Shown in pieces: positions 23,837-32,057 of a stretch of DNA of 32,057 nucleotides (the stretch's first letter is position 1; each line of letters begins with the position of its first letter). The notes below the pieces were generated by a model. It made no database searches and had not been told where the DNA came from. It saw nothing but the letters and a program-made list of their open reading frames with translations. Location: NCBI GenBank assembly GCA_026984515.1, contig JALSRZ010000173.1, positions 1 through 32,057 on the forward strand, written 5' to 3'. This stretch comes from Thiohalobacter sp. (GTDB lineage: Bacteria; Pseudomonadota; Gammaproteobacteria; DSM-19610). The translations under genes and the position numbers were made by a program.

Positions 23837-24883
23837 ATGTTGAAAATTGCAGTTGTGAACGACTCCCTGATGGCCGCGGAAAGCCTCAGGCGGGTAGTCG
23901 AGAGCGTGGCGGAATACAAGCTGGTATGGACCGCCAGCAACGGGGTCGAAGCTGTACAACGCTGCAGTGAACACTGCCCGGATATCATCCTGATGGACCT
24001 GATCATGCCGGAAATGGACGGTATCGAGGCCACGCGTCGCATCAGTGCGGACTTCGACTGCGCCATCCTGGTCGTTACCGCGACGGTCAACGGACACGCC
24101 GGCAAGGTCTTTGAGGCCATGGGTGCCGGCGCCCTGGACGCGGTCAATACCCCGGTGCTCGGCACATCCGGCCTGAGCGAAGGCCATGATGTGCTGGTGC
24201 ACAAGATCGACACCATCGCCATGCTGTTACACAGCAAGCCATACCGGGGGAAACGCCCGGCTGCAGCGCTGCGAGCACCGTCGGGCGAAGGGGGGGTGCC
24301 ACTGATCGCCATCGGCGCTTCCACGGGTGGGCCCTCCGCGCTGCGCGAAGTACTGCAGGCGTTGCCACCAGAGTCCGGCGTCGCGATTGCCATTGTTCAG
24401 CATGTAGATGAGCAGTTCTCCGCCGGTTTAACGGCGTGGCTCGACGAACACGCACCGTTACCGGTCCGCCAGGCACGCCCCGGCGACCGTTTTGAAGCCG
24501 GTGTTGCACTGGTGTGCGGGCGTGAAGACCACCTGGTCCTGAGCGCCGACGGCAGCCTGGACTACACCCCGGAGCCGCGCCGGCTGGCGTATCGCCCCTC
24601 GGTCGACGTTTTTTTTAATAGCCTTGCAGAAAACCATTCAAATCAAACAGTTGGCGTATTACTCACCGGCATGGGCAAAGACGGTGCCGTGGGACTCAGG
24701 GCGCTGCGTGAGCGCGGCTGGATAACCCTTGCTCAAGATCAGGAAACATGTGCCGTTTACGGTATGCCAAAAGCCGCAAAAGAGCTTGATGCAGCAAAGG
24801 AAATTCTGCCACTCGGCAAGATCGGGCCACGCCTGGCCGAGTGGGCGGAACAGGCCTCCGGCAGAGGCGGGGAAAAACAGTAA
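23837..24883 (+). CDS. wspF: WspF, CheB methylesterase response regulator
   Basis: A 348-residue protein that demethylates WspA and dampens the pathway; loss-of-function alleles in Pseudomonas give wrinkly, high c-di-GMP colonies. The receiver (1-120) has Asn-Asp-Ser in place of the usual acidic pair (VVNDS) and phosphoacceptor Asp54 (LMDLIMPEMDG). The methylesterase domain carries the triad Ser162 (GASTGGPSA), His189 (QHVDEQF) and Asp282 (GMGKDGAVG). VNDS is also seen in other WspF proteins, so the variant is not a sign of decay. It starts 8 bp after wspE. Confidence 0.94.
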   Translation: MLKIAVVNDSLMAAESLRRVVESVAEYKLVWTASNGVEAVQRCSEHCPDIILMDLIMPEMDGIEATRRISADFDCAILVVTATVNGHAGKVFEAMGAGALDAVNTPVLGTSGLSEGHDVLVHKIDTIAMLLHSKPYRGKRPAAALRAPSGEGGVPLIAIGASTGGPSALREVLQALPPESGVAIAIVQHVDEQFSAGLTAWLDEHAPLPVRQARPGDRFEAGVALVCGREDHLVLSADGSLDYTPEPRRLAYRPSVDVFFNSLAENHSNQTVGVLLTGMGKDGAVGLRALRERGWITLAQDQETCAVYGMPKAAKELDAAKEILPLGKIGPRLAEWAEQASGRGGEKQ

Positions 24884-24887
24884 CGGG

Positions 24888-25955
24888 ATGACAAGGGATA
24901 CCGACATTCAAGGGGAAGCACCGGACAGCGACGAAGGCCGCTGGGTGGTCGTGCTGCTGGTCGATGACCAGGCCATGGTCGCCGAGGGTATTCGTCGCAT
25001 GCTCGCCGACGAACCGGATATCGAGTTTCACTACTGCGCTGATCCGAAACAGGCTGTCAAGCAGGCGGTCGCCGTCAGGGCGACCATTATCCTGCAGGAC
25101 CTGGTAATGCCCGAAGTGGACGGCATGACCCTGGTCCGTTTCTACCGCAACAACCCGACTACGCGTGATATTCCGGTGATTGTCCTGTCCAGCAAGGATG
25201 ACCCGGTCATCAAGAGTGACGCTTTCACCAACGGGGCCACCGACTACCTGGTCAAACTACCCGAGAAAATCGAGCTACTGGCCAGGATTCGTGCTCACGC
25301 CAAAAGCTACCTGGCGCAGAAGGAACGCGACGACGCCTTCAAGGCGATGGAAAAAATGCAGGGCCAGTTGTCCGCAATCAATAACGAGCTTGCCCACAGC
25401 AACCGGGAGCTGAAACGCCTGTCGTCCATGGACGGTCTGACCGGCCTGGCCAACCGCCGGCAGTTCGACGAAACCCTGGAGCAGGAGTGGCAAAGAGCGA
25501 TCCGCACCGAGCTGCCCCTGTCGCTGCTGTTTGTCGACATCGATTATTTCAAACGCTACAACGACAGCTACGGTCACCAGGCCGGGGATGACTGCCTCAA
25601 AAAGGTCGCTGCCAGCCTGCAGGAAACCGTACACCGACCCGCGGACCTGGTCAGCCGTTACGGGGGCGAGGAATTCGTCATGATCCTCCCGGACACCACC
25701 AGCGAAGGCGCGCTGGCAGTGGCGGAAAAAGTGCTGGTCAATATCGCCGGCCTGAATATCCCGCACAAGAATTCGGATTCCGCCGATCGCGTCACACTCA
25801 GTATCGGCGTTGCCACCCTGCACCCGGAAGAAGGCTCGGACTGCAACGAGTTGATCGAGGCGGCCGACAAGATGCTGTACCGGGCCAAGGACAACGGCCG
25901 CAACTGTATTGAAGTCACGCAACCCGTGGAACGACTGCAGAGCGTGCTGCGCTAA
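24888..25955 (+). CDS. wspR: WspR, REC-GGDEF diguanylate cyclase
   Basis: A 355-residue response regulator that makes c-di-GMP from two GTP when phosphorylated by WspE. A receiver (about 20-140) has phosphoacceptor Asp71 (LQDLVMPEVDG) and Lys in YLVKLPEK. A coiled linker (about 145-185, rich in Glu/Gln/Lys) leads to a GGDEF domain (about 190-345) with GGEEF at 259-263 and the inhibitory I-site RPAD at 250-253, nine residues before the GG as in Pseudomonas WspR. So the enzyme should be active and feedback inhibited. The ATG at 24888 gives the canonical length; longer in-frame starts would lie inside wspF. The stop is followed by a 69-bp gap to fdxA. Confidence 0.95.
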   Translation: MTRDTDIQGEAPDSDEGRWVVVLLVDDQAMVAEGIRRMLADEPDIEFHYCADPKQAVKQAVAVRATIILQDLVMPEVDGMTLVRFYRNNPTTRDIPVIVLSSKDDPVIKSDAFTNGATDYLVKLPEKIELLARIRAHAKSYLAQKERDDAFKAMEKMQGQLSAINNELAHSNRELKRLSSMDGLTGLANRRQFDETLEQEWQRAIRTELPLSLLFVDIDYFKRYNDSYGHQAGDDCLKKVAASLQETVHRPADLVSRYGGEEFVMILPDTTSEGALAVAEKVLVNIAGLNIPHKNSDSADRVTLSIGVATLHPEEGSDCNELIEAADKMLYRAKDNGRNCIEVTQPVERLQSVLR

Positions 25956-26024
25956 CCCCTCTTCCCCTGCACCACGCGAAACATTCCGTGTATCATTGGG
26001 CGCCTGAACAATCAGGAGCCGGAC

Positions 26025-26348
26025 ATGACCTTTGTAGTGGGTGAAAATTGCATCAAATGCAAATATACGGATTGTGTCGAAGTCTGCCCCGTGGACTGTT
26101 TCCACGAGGGCCCCAATTTTCTGGTGATCGACCCCGAAGAGTGTATTGACTGCACGCTGTGCGAGCCGGAATGCCCGGCCGAGGCAATTTTCCCGGAAGA
26201 CGACCTGCCCGCCGGCCAGGAGGAATTCCTGGCCCTCAATGAAGAACTGGCGCAGAATTGGCCGGTGATCACCCAGCAGAAAGACGCTCCCCCGGATGCC
26301 GATGACTGGAATGGCAAACCGGGCAAACTTGATCTGCTGGAGCGTTAA
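26025..26348 (+). CDS. fdxA: Seven-iron ferredoxin FdxA
   Basis: A 107-residue ferredoxin with one [3Fe-4S] and one [4Fe-4S] cluster. By homology to Azotobacter vinelandii ferredoxin I, Cys9, Cys17 and Cys50 hold the [3Fe-4S] and Cys21, Cys40, Cys43 and Cys46 the [4Fe-4S] cluster, with Cys25 free. The sequence [21 protein letters not shown] is nearly identical to the prototype. A good AGGAG precedes the ATG. In Pseudomonas this gene lies next to mutS, so it is a syntenic marker here. Likely an electron carrier in an oxidative or anaerobic pathway; the partner is not shown. Confidence 0.97.
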   Translation: MTFVVGENCIKCKYTDCVEVCPVDCFHEGPNFLVIDPEECIDCTLCEPECPAEAIFPEDDLPAGQEEFLALNEELAQNWPVITQQKDAPPDADDWNGKPGKLDLLER

Positions 26349-26349
26349 T

Positions 26350-26364
26350 GCCGGCCGCGCCGGC
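26350..26364. repeat. GC-rich hairpin after fdxA
   Basis: GCCGGC/GCCGGC with loop CGC lies 1 bp after the fdxA stop. It has no T tract and so is not a standard intrinsic terminator. It separates fdxA from the addB-like gene. Confidence 0.5.
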
Positions 26365-26403
26365 CCCGCATCCATGCCCCTGGCCCGGGTGGAGTACTGA
26401 CCC

Positions 26404-29298
26404 CTGCTGACCCTGGTCCCTTACAGCCAGGATCCGCTCGCGGTAGCGGCGCAACAGATCCTCGACCATTACCAGGCCACGCTGCCCGACCTGGGTGACT
26501 GCCAGGTACTGATCGCCTGCGAACCGGGCATCGCGGCATTGCGTGCAGAACTGCTCAGGCAGGCCGCGCAACGCGGCTACCCGGCCCTGCTGGGCCCCTC
26601 CATCGAACCGCTGGATCGCTGGCTGTCACGCCAGGGCCCGCTCTCTGCCACCGTCCTCAACCAGCCCGCGCGCGAACTGGTACTGGCCGATGCACTGCGC
26701 AAGGCAGCCAGTCTCTACACAGCGACCGATCCCTGGCAACTGGCCGGCCAGTTGCTGACCCTGTTTGACGAACTGACCCGTCATGCCGTCGATATCCCGG
26801 AAGACTTCGAGCCGTTCCATACCTGCCTGAAAAACAGCTACGCGGCACCGGCACCCTCGCCTTCGCTGCAGCAGGAAGCCAGTATGCTGCACACCCTGTG
26901 GCACGCCTGGCGTCAGCAACTGGCCGCCGAGGAGCTGCTGGACCCGGCCATGGCCAGGCGCCGGCATCTCGCCCATCACCTGCAGCACCCCGGCAAACAG
27001 CAACTGTGGCTGATCGGTTATACCGACTTCACCCCTGCCGAGCGGCACTGGCTGCGCACCCTGCTCGAATCCGGTCGCGCCCACCTGTTGCTGCACGGTG
27101 AAGCCCGGCACAAGGGCTTTCACCCGGACCGGCCACTCACGGAGCTGCTGGAACAACTCGGTATCGAGCCGCCCCCGCCCGCGGACGGGCCCCGCAGCGA
27201 CCTCGATCAGCTGATCGACGCGCTGTTCGACACCGGCCCGGACCACCTGCAACAGCGGGCGCAGGACTACGCCGGACGGCATCCGCAGGATACCGGTGGC
27301 CAGCGGCTGAAGACGTTCCGCGCCAGCGACCCGGAACAGGAAGCCCAGGCCGTGGCCCTGCAGGTGCGGCGCTGGCTGCTCGACGATATCCGTCCCATCG
27401 CGATTGTCACCGAAGACCGGCGCCTGGCACGCCGGGTACGCGCCATCCTGGAGTCATCGAATATCGAGCTGGACGACCGCGGCGGCTGGGCCTTATCCAC
27501 CACCAGTGCGGCAGCCACGCTGGAACGCTGGCTGGAGACCGTCGAGGAAGACTTCGCCTGCGGACCGCTGCTCGATGTACTGAAATCCCCGTTCGTCTGC
27601 TTCGGCGAACGTGATGCGCACCTGGCGCAGGTACGGCGCCTCGAACAGGATATCATCCTGCACGAAAACATCGCCCGTGGCATGGCACGCTACCGGCATC
27701 ACCTGGACCGGCGCAGCGAACGCCTGCCCGACTGGTCCGAGCGCATGCGGCTGGCCGTGCACCGCATGCTGAACCTCATCGACCACGCCGCCAGCCCGTT
27801 GCTGCCCCTGCTGGAGGGAGCACGCCCGGCCGGCGAATACCTCGCCGCGCTGCAGGAAAGCCTGCAGGAGATCGGGGCAGCGCAATGTTTTGCCAACGAC
27901 CGCGCAGGACAACGGCTGCTGGACGTGCTGGAGACGCTGCAACAGGCGGCTACGCACTCCGATGTAATGCTGCAATGGCCGGAATTTCGCAACTGGCTGG
28001 GACGCAACCTGGAACACGCCAGCTTCCAGCCCGCATCCTGCGCCAGCCCGGTGCGCCTGCTGACACTGGAACAAAGCCGCCTGCAACGCTTTGCCGCAAC
28101 CATTGTTGCCGGCTGCAGCCAGGAGCATCTGCCGGGGTCCCCGCCGGGCCTGGCGTTCTTCAACCAGCGCGTGCGCTCCGCCCTGGGGCTGCCGACCTGG
28201 TCGCAGCAGCTTGCCCTGAAGCTGCATCATTTCTGCCACGTGCTGCACAGCGCGGAACGGGTACTGCTGACCAGTCACCGGGAACGCGACGGCGAACCCG
28301 TCAGCACCAGTCCCTGGCTGGAGCTGCTGGAAGTGTTCCAGCAAAACGCGTATCGATCCGACCTGGAAGACACAGGGCTCGGCTGGCTGCTCCGGCAGGC
28401 ACAGGCCTTCCCTGCTTCTCCCGACACGGCCGCATTACCATGCCCGCAGACACAGCCCGCCCCGTATGCCGACGCCGCGATACAGCCCGACACCTGGTCC
28501 GTATATACCCACCAGCGGCTGATCGACTGTCCCTACCGTTTTTTTGCCGCCGATGCCCTGGGCCTGAAACCGCAGGATGAAATACGCGAAGCGCTCAGCA
28601 AGAGCGACTACGGCTCCCTGGTGCACCGTATTGTGCAGGCCTTTCACAGTAACGTGGAACGGCTGCCCGGACCCTGGTCAGGCCCACTGGACGAATCCGG
28701 GCGCGACCGGGCCGCGCGCCTGCTGGAAAAAATCAGCCAGGCGGTATTCCACGAGGCCGTGGCGGACAACTTCCAGGCGCGCAGCTGGCTCAGGCAATGG
28801 CAGAAAGTGCTGCCTGACTACCTGGAGTGGGAAATCCGCCGCCAGCACGAATGGCCACAGCGCCGGGTTGAAGTCACGGCCGAACGCGCATTCAGCCCGC
28901 AACTGTGCATGCGCGGTCGCATCGACCGCATCGAACAGGCCGACGGCGCTACCGCCATCGTCGATTACAAGACCGGCAAACCACCCGCGACCGATGACGT
29001 CCTCAGCGGTGAAGCCGTACAGCTGCCGAGCTACGCCCTGCTGCTCGATCAGCCCGTTGCCCGGCTGGAGTACCTCGAATTCGGCAAGGACCGTGCAAAA
29101 CTGCAGACTTGCGCCGAGGGCGAGGCACTGCAACAGTTGCTGCCCGCGGTAAAGCAGCGTTTGCAACAACTGGACACAGCGCTGCAACAGGATGCTGCAC
29201 TACCTGCCTGGGGTGATGCAAAGGTCTGTGGCTACTGCGAGTTCACCGGGATCTGCCGGCGTGACATGTGGGAGCACGGGAGCGGCGGGCATGACTGA
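26404..29298 (+). CDS. AddB-like nuclease/DNA repair protein, probable CTG start
   Basis: A 964-residue protein of the 'probable DNA repair' PD-(D/E)XK family, the inactive-helicase plus nuclease partner in AddAB-type end resection. The C-terminal nuclease (about 760-940) has GRIDRIEQ and the VDYKTGK box (Asp854, Lys856). Cys709 (LIDCPYRFF) and Cys942, Cys945, Cys951 (CGYCEFTGIC) match the four-cysteine [4Fe-4S] staple of AddB. The first canonical start in frame is a TTG at 26539 without ribosome-binding site, but the protein clearly reads back to just after an in-frame TGA (26398-26400): LVPYSQDPLAVAAQQILDHY. A GGGTGGAG at 26387-26394 stands 9 bases before CTG at 26404, so CTG is the best start. 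It overlaps the helicase gene by 8 bp. Confidence 0.85.
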   Translation: MLTLVPYSQDPLAVAAQQILDHYQATLPDLGDCQVLIACEPGIAALRAELLRQAAQRGYPALLGPSIEPLDRWLSRQGPLSATVLNQPARELVLADALRKAASLYTATDPWQLAGQLLTLFDELTRHAVDIPEDFEPFHTCLKNSYAAPAPSPSLQQEASMLHTLWHAWRQQLAAEELLDPAMARRRHLAHHLQHPGKQQLWLIGYTDFTPAERHWLRTLLESGRAHLLLHGEARHKGFHPDRPLTELLEQLGIEPPPPADGPRSDLDQLIDALFDTGPDHLQQRAQDYAGRHPQDTGGQRLKTFRASDPEQEAQAVALQVRRWLLDDIRPIAIVTEDRRLARRVRAILESSNIELDDRGGWALSTTSAAATLERWLETVEEDFACGPLLDVLKSPFVCFGERDAHLAQVRRLEQDIILHENIARGMARYRHHLDRRSERLPDWSERMRLAVHRMLNLIDHAASPLLPLLEGARPAGEYLAALQESLQEIGAAQCFANDRAGQRLLDVLETLQQAATHSDVMLQWPEFRNWLGRNLEHASFQPASCASPVRLLTLEQSRLQRFAATIVAGCSQEHLPGSPPGLAFFNQRVRSALGLPTWSQQLALKLHHFCHVLHSAERVLLTSHRERDGEPVSTSPWLELLEVFQQNAYRSDLEDTGLGWLLRQAQAFPASPDTAALPCPQTQPAPYADAAIQPDTWSVYTHQRLIDCPYRFFAADALGLKPQDEIREALSKSDYGSLVHRIVQAFHSNVERLPGPWSGPLDESGRDRAARLLEKISQAVFHEAVADNFQARSWLRQWQKVLPDYLEWEIRRQHEWPQRRVEVTAERAFSPQLCMRGRIDRIEQADGATAIVDYKTGKPPATDDVLSGEAVQLPSYALLLDQPVARLEYLEFGKDRAKLQTCAEGEALQQLLPAVKQRLQQLDTALQQDAALPAWGDAKVCGYCEFTGICRRDMWEHGSGGHD

Positions 29299-32057
29299 AA
29301 CGCCACTCGCCACCCGGCCCGACCGCAGCTTCAGCGTCATCGCCTCGGCCGGCACCGGCAAGACCTGGCAGCTGGTCGCCCGGCTCACCCGTCTGCTGTT
29401 GCACGGTGCACCGCTCGACAGCATCCTTGCCATCACCTTCACCCGCAAGGCCGCAGGTGAAATGCAGCAGCGTCTCAACCAGCGCCTGCGGGAATTGCTG
29501 GAAGCGGACGACCGGGAACTGGATGAAGCGTTGAACAGTATCGGTGAGACCTCCACGGACGCCCTGCGCCGCCAGGCCCGCAGACTGTTCGAAACCACCC
29601 TGCGCAGTGAACAGAGCCTGCGCTCCACCACCTTTCACAGTTTCTGCCAGTCCCTGTTGCAACGCTTCCCGCTGGAGGCCGGCTTGCCGCCCGGCTTCGA
29701 ACTGGTGGAACAGACCGGCCTGCTGATCGGTGAAAGCTGGGACGCGCTGTTTGCCGAAGCCACGGCTGCACCCGACCAGCCCGTGGCCCTGGCACTGGAA
29801 TGCCTGTTCGAGGCACTCGATGGCCTGTACAACACCCGTAGCGCACTGTTCAACTTCGTTGAACACCGCAGCGACTGGTGGGCCTTTACCCAACTCAGTA
29901 ACGACCCCGTTGCTGCAGCTGCTGCACACCTGCACCGGCAACTGGACCTGGATCGACAGACGGCAGACGCTGCAGGTTTCTGGAGCAGTGCGACCCGTGA
30001 CAGGCTGGGTGAATTTGCGGCGCTGCTGGGGCGCCATGCGACGAAAACCAACCTCGGGTTCATCGCTTCCATCGAAACCGTCCTGAAAAACACGGATGAC
30101 GCGGACAGCGCTTTCCAGCAACTGCTGCCCGTGTTTTTTACCGCCGGCGGCACACACCGCAAGCGTTCTTCCAGCAAGACCCGGCGCAAGTCCATGACCG
30201 ACGCCGGTGAAGACCGTTTCCTTGAACTGCACGAGTGGTTTTGTGGGCAGCTGGACCAGCTCATCGAGGCCCGTAACCGCCAACACACCCTGGAACTCAA
30301 CCAGGCCTGGTACCGGGCGGGACAGCGCATGCTGGAACACTACCAGCGCATCAAACGCGAGCGGCGCCTGCTGGACTTTGCCGACCTGGAATGGAACGCC
30401 TGTTGCCTGCTCAATCATCCCGAGCACGCACACTGGATACAGTACAAGCTGGACCAGCGCATCGATCACCTGCTGATCGACGAATTCCAGGACACCAACC
30501 CGACCCAGTGGCGCCTGATCCTGCCGCTGCTGGAAGAGATGGCCGCCGGCGGCGAACGCTGGCGCAGCCTGTTTATCGTTGGCGACGCCAAGCAGTCCAT
30601 CTACCGCTTTCGACGGGGTACGCCGCGCCTGCTGGATATCGCGTCACAATGGATGCAACAGCACCTGGATGCAGGCAGCATCCACCTGGATCGTTCCTGG
30701 CGTTCCTCCCCTGCGATCGTCGATTGCGTCAACCGGATATTCCAGCACCCGGACATGGAAGCGCTGATGCCCGGTTTCAAGCCTCATTCAACCCACCAGC
30801 AACACCTCTGGGGGCGTGTCGAACTCTGGCCGCTGATCACCACAGCGGCGGCGGCCAGCGATGCAACACCCACCGACCTGCGCAACCCCTTGCAGCAGGC
30901 GCGTCCCTGCACAGGCGATGATCGTCATTACCGCGAGGGTGAAGCCATCGCCCGACGCATCCAGGAACTGGTGGCTGCGAAAACCGCCGTCTACAACGAC
31001 ATCCTGATCCTGATGCGTTCCCGCACCCACCTGGCGGATTACGAGGCTGCGTTGCGCGACCAGGGCATTCCCTACCTGAGCCTGGACCGTGGCAGCCTGC
31101 TGCAAAGCCTGGAGATCCGTGACCTGGTAGCGCTGTTGACGGTACTGATGACGCCGCAGGACAACCTGGCGCTGGCCCAGGTATTGCGGTCACCGGTCTT
31201 TTCAGCCAGCGACGAGGACCTGGTGTTGCTGGCCAGGGGTGCCGGCGGACCCTGGATCGAACGCCTGGAGACAGTTGCTGACCGGCTCGCGGCCGAGCAC
31301 CCGCTGGCGCGCGCGCGACATCTTCTGGGTAACTGGCGGGCACTGGCCGGGCACCTCCCGATCCACGACCTGCTGGAACGTATCTTTCACGAAGCCAACC
31401 TGGTGCAGCGCTACCAGGCCGCCTTCCCCGCCGCCCAGGTTGCACGCGTGCAGGCCAACCTGACACGCTTTATCGAACTGGCGCTGGAAACGGACGCCGG
31501 CCGCTACCCCACGCTGCCACGTTTCCTGGAACGTGTGCGCCAGCTGCGCGGCCTCGACAAGGAAGGGCCGGACCAGGCTACACCCCAGGCCGAACAGAAC
31601 CAGCGCGTCCGCCTGTTAACCATCCACGCGGCCAAGGGCCTGGAAGCCCCCGTGGTATTCCTGGCCGACAGCACCAGCCAGGGCAGCGGCCCGCCCGGCA
31701 GCCGCACACTGGTGCGCTGGCCGGCGGAGGCGGAACGACCGACCGACTTCCTGTTGCTGGGTAACAGCCGCCAGCGCGACCGCATCAGCCGTGAACGCTA
31801 TACACTGGAGCAGGAAGAAGAACAGCGCGAATCCGCCAACCTGCTCTACGTGGCGCTGACCCGCGCCAAAAGTATGCTGGTGATCTCCGGTTGCGCCCCG
31901 TCTTCTGACAGTGCACCCGCCGGCTGGTACGGGCATATCGCCAACGCCCTGTGCAACGAGCCCTCACCCGCACAGGTCTGGACGTATTGCCTTGGTGAAC
32001 CCCCGGTCACAGCGTCCGACACCGGCAGCAAACAAAACGGATTCGATGTCGACAAGC
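29291..32057 (+). CDS. UvrD/AddA-like helicase-nuclease, partial
   Basis: A superfamily 1A helicase of the AddA/UvrD type; 922 codons are visible and the gene runs off the window. Walker A ASAGTGKT is at 18-25, motif Ia ITFTRKAAGEM at 54-64, motif II LIDEFQDTNPTQW, motif III FIVGDAKQSIYRF, motif IV DRSWRS, motif V LLTIHAAKGLEAPVVFLAD and motif VI LLYVALTRAK follow in order. The C-terminal nuclease domain would lie beyond the edge. The ATG at 29291 is 8 bp inside the AddB-like gene, so translation is coupled and the pair very likely forms one complex for resection of double-strand breaks. I cannot see whether a nuclease domain is retained. Confidence 0.92.
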   Translation, partial: MTETPLATRPDRSFSVIASAGTGKTWQLVARLTRLLLHGAPLDSILAITFTRKAAGEMQQRLNQRLRELLEADDRELDEALNSIGETSTDALRRQARRLFETTLRSEQSLRSTTFHSFCQSLLQRFPLEAGLPPGFELVEQTGLLIGESWDALFAEATAAPDQPVALALECLFEALDGLYNTRSALFNFVEHRSDWWAFTQLSNDPVAAAAAHLHRQLDLDRQTADAAGFWSSATRDRLGEFAALLGRHATKTNLGFIASIETVLKNTDDADSAFQQLLPVFFTAGGTHRKRSSSKTRRKSMTDAGEDRFLELHEWFCGQLDQLIEARNRQHTLELNQAWYRAGQRMLEHYQRIKRERRLLDFADLEWNACCLLNHPEHAHWIQYKLDQRIDHLLIDEFQDTNPTQWRLILPLLEEMAAGGERWRSLFIVGDAKQSIYRFRRGTPRLLDIASQWMQQHLDAGSIHLDRSWRSSPAIVDCVNRIFQHPDMEALMPGFKPHSTHQQHLWGRVELWPLITTAAAASDATPTDLRNPLQQARPCTGDDRHYREGEAIARRIQELVAAKTAVYNDILILMRSRTHLADYEAALRDQGIPYLSLDRGSLLQSLEIRDLVALLTVLMTPQDNLALAQVLRSPVFSASDEDLVLLARGAGGPWIERLETVADRLAAEHPLARARHLLGNWRALAGHLPIHDLLERIFHEANLVQRYQAAFPAAQVARVQANLTRFIELALETDAGRYPTLPRFLERVRQLRGLDKEGPDQATPQAEQNQRVRLLTIHAAKGLEAPVVFLADSTSQGSGPPGSRTLVRWPAEAERPTDFLLLGNSRQRDRISRERYTLEQEEEQRESANLLYVALTRAKSMLVISGCAPSSDSAPAGWYGHIANALCNEPSPAQVWTYCLGEPPVTASDTGSKQNGFDVDK

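Noticed and set aside
23837-23866. Inactive receiver in WspF because of the Asn in VVNDS
   Set aside because: The phosphoacceptor Asp54 is present and the Asn variant is typical of WspF proteins, so it is not evidence of decay.
26374-26400. Selenocysteine or readthrough at the TGA upstream of the AddB-like gene
   Set aside because: No selenocysteine-insertion stem is apparent right after the TGA, and nuclease-family proteins of this kind are not known selenoproteins. A CTG start or mutation is simpler.
1-32057. CRISPR array, rRNA genes, complete insertion sequences
   Set aside because: No regularly spaced repeats of array length, no rRNA-like conserved segments, and no transposase gene were seen anywhere in the window.

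Overview
This window is a stretch of a non-enteric gammaproteobacterial chromosome. The evidence is conserved gene order plus GC-rich protein-coding DNA: tRNA-Arg/tRNA-Ser/csrA/lysC/alaS and recX/recA/pncC/mutS are classic gammaproteobacterial neighbourhoods. A Wsp-type surface-sensing operon and an FdxA ferredoxin of the Azotobacter/Pseudomonas type are also present. I cannot name the genus from the sequence alone.

Region 1 (1-4839) is accessory DNA, apparently the end of an integrated element lodged at the 3' end of a tRNA-Arg(ACG) gene. It carries an XRE-type regulator, two unrelated tyrosine recombinases (one of the short 'integrase domain' type at 460-1326, one adjacent to the tRNA at 3721-4824), a HTH protein resembling replication-initiation or replisome-organiser proteins, an AlpA-like small DNA-binding protein, and a small DNA-binding protein whose tail is overprinted by the tRNA-proximal integrase. 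Two non-coding stretches (1327-2047 and 3010-3469) are unusually rich in inverted and direct repeats and look like regulatory, replication or recombination sites. The other end of the element is outside the window.

Region 2 (4840-12767, all on the minus strand) is core genome: tRNA-Arg(ACG), tRNA-Ser(GCU), csrA, lysC, alaS, recX, recA (with a clear LexA box), thpR, pncC and a PilZ-domain gene. A remarkable 28-bp inverted repeat mirrors the 3' end of tRNA-Ser across its terminator.

Region 3 (12872-16802) holds mutS on the plus strand, then a minus-strand OmpA-domain lipidless envelope protein with a strong terminator and a secreted retropepsin-like protease.

Region 4 (16803-25955) is a complete seven-gene Wsp operon in canonical order (wspA-B-C-D-E-F-R): membrane chemoreceptor, CheW, CheR-TPR, second CheW with a cysteine-rich N terminus, CheA-REC hybrid kinase, CheB and a REC-GGDEF diguanylate cyclase with intact GGEEF and inhibitory RxxD sites. 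Upstream lies a near-consensus sigma-54 promoter with a perfect palindrome about 90 bp further upstream, suggesting enhancer-dependent control. Together with the PilZ receptor gene nearby this links the locus to cyclic-di-GMP signalling.

Region 5 (26025-32057) has fdxA and then an AddAB-like pair: an AddB-like PD-(D/E)XK nuclease with an iron-sulphur cysteine pattern, whose best-supported start is a rare CTG codon, overlapped by a UvrD/AddA-like helicase that runs off the window end. In Pseudomonas mutS and fdxA are neighbours; here the ompA/protease/wsp block sits between them.
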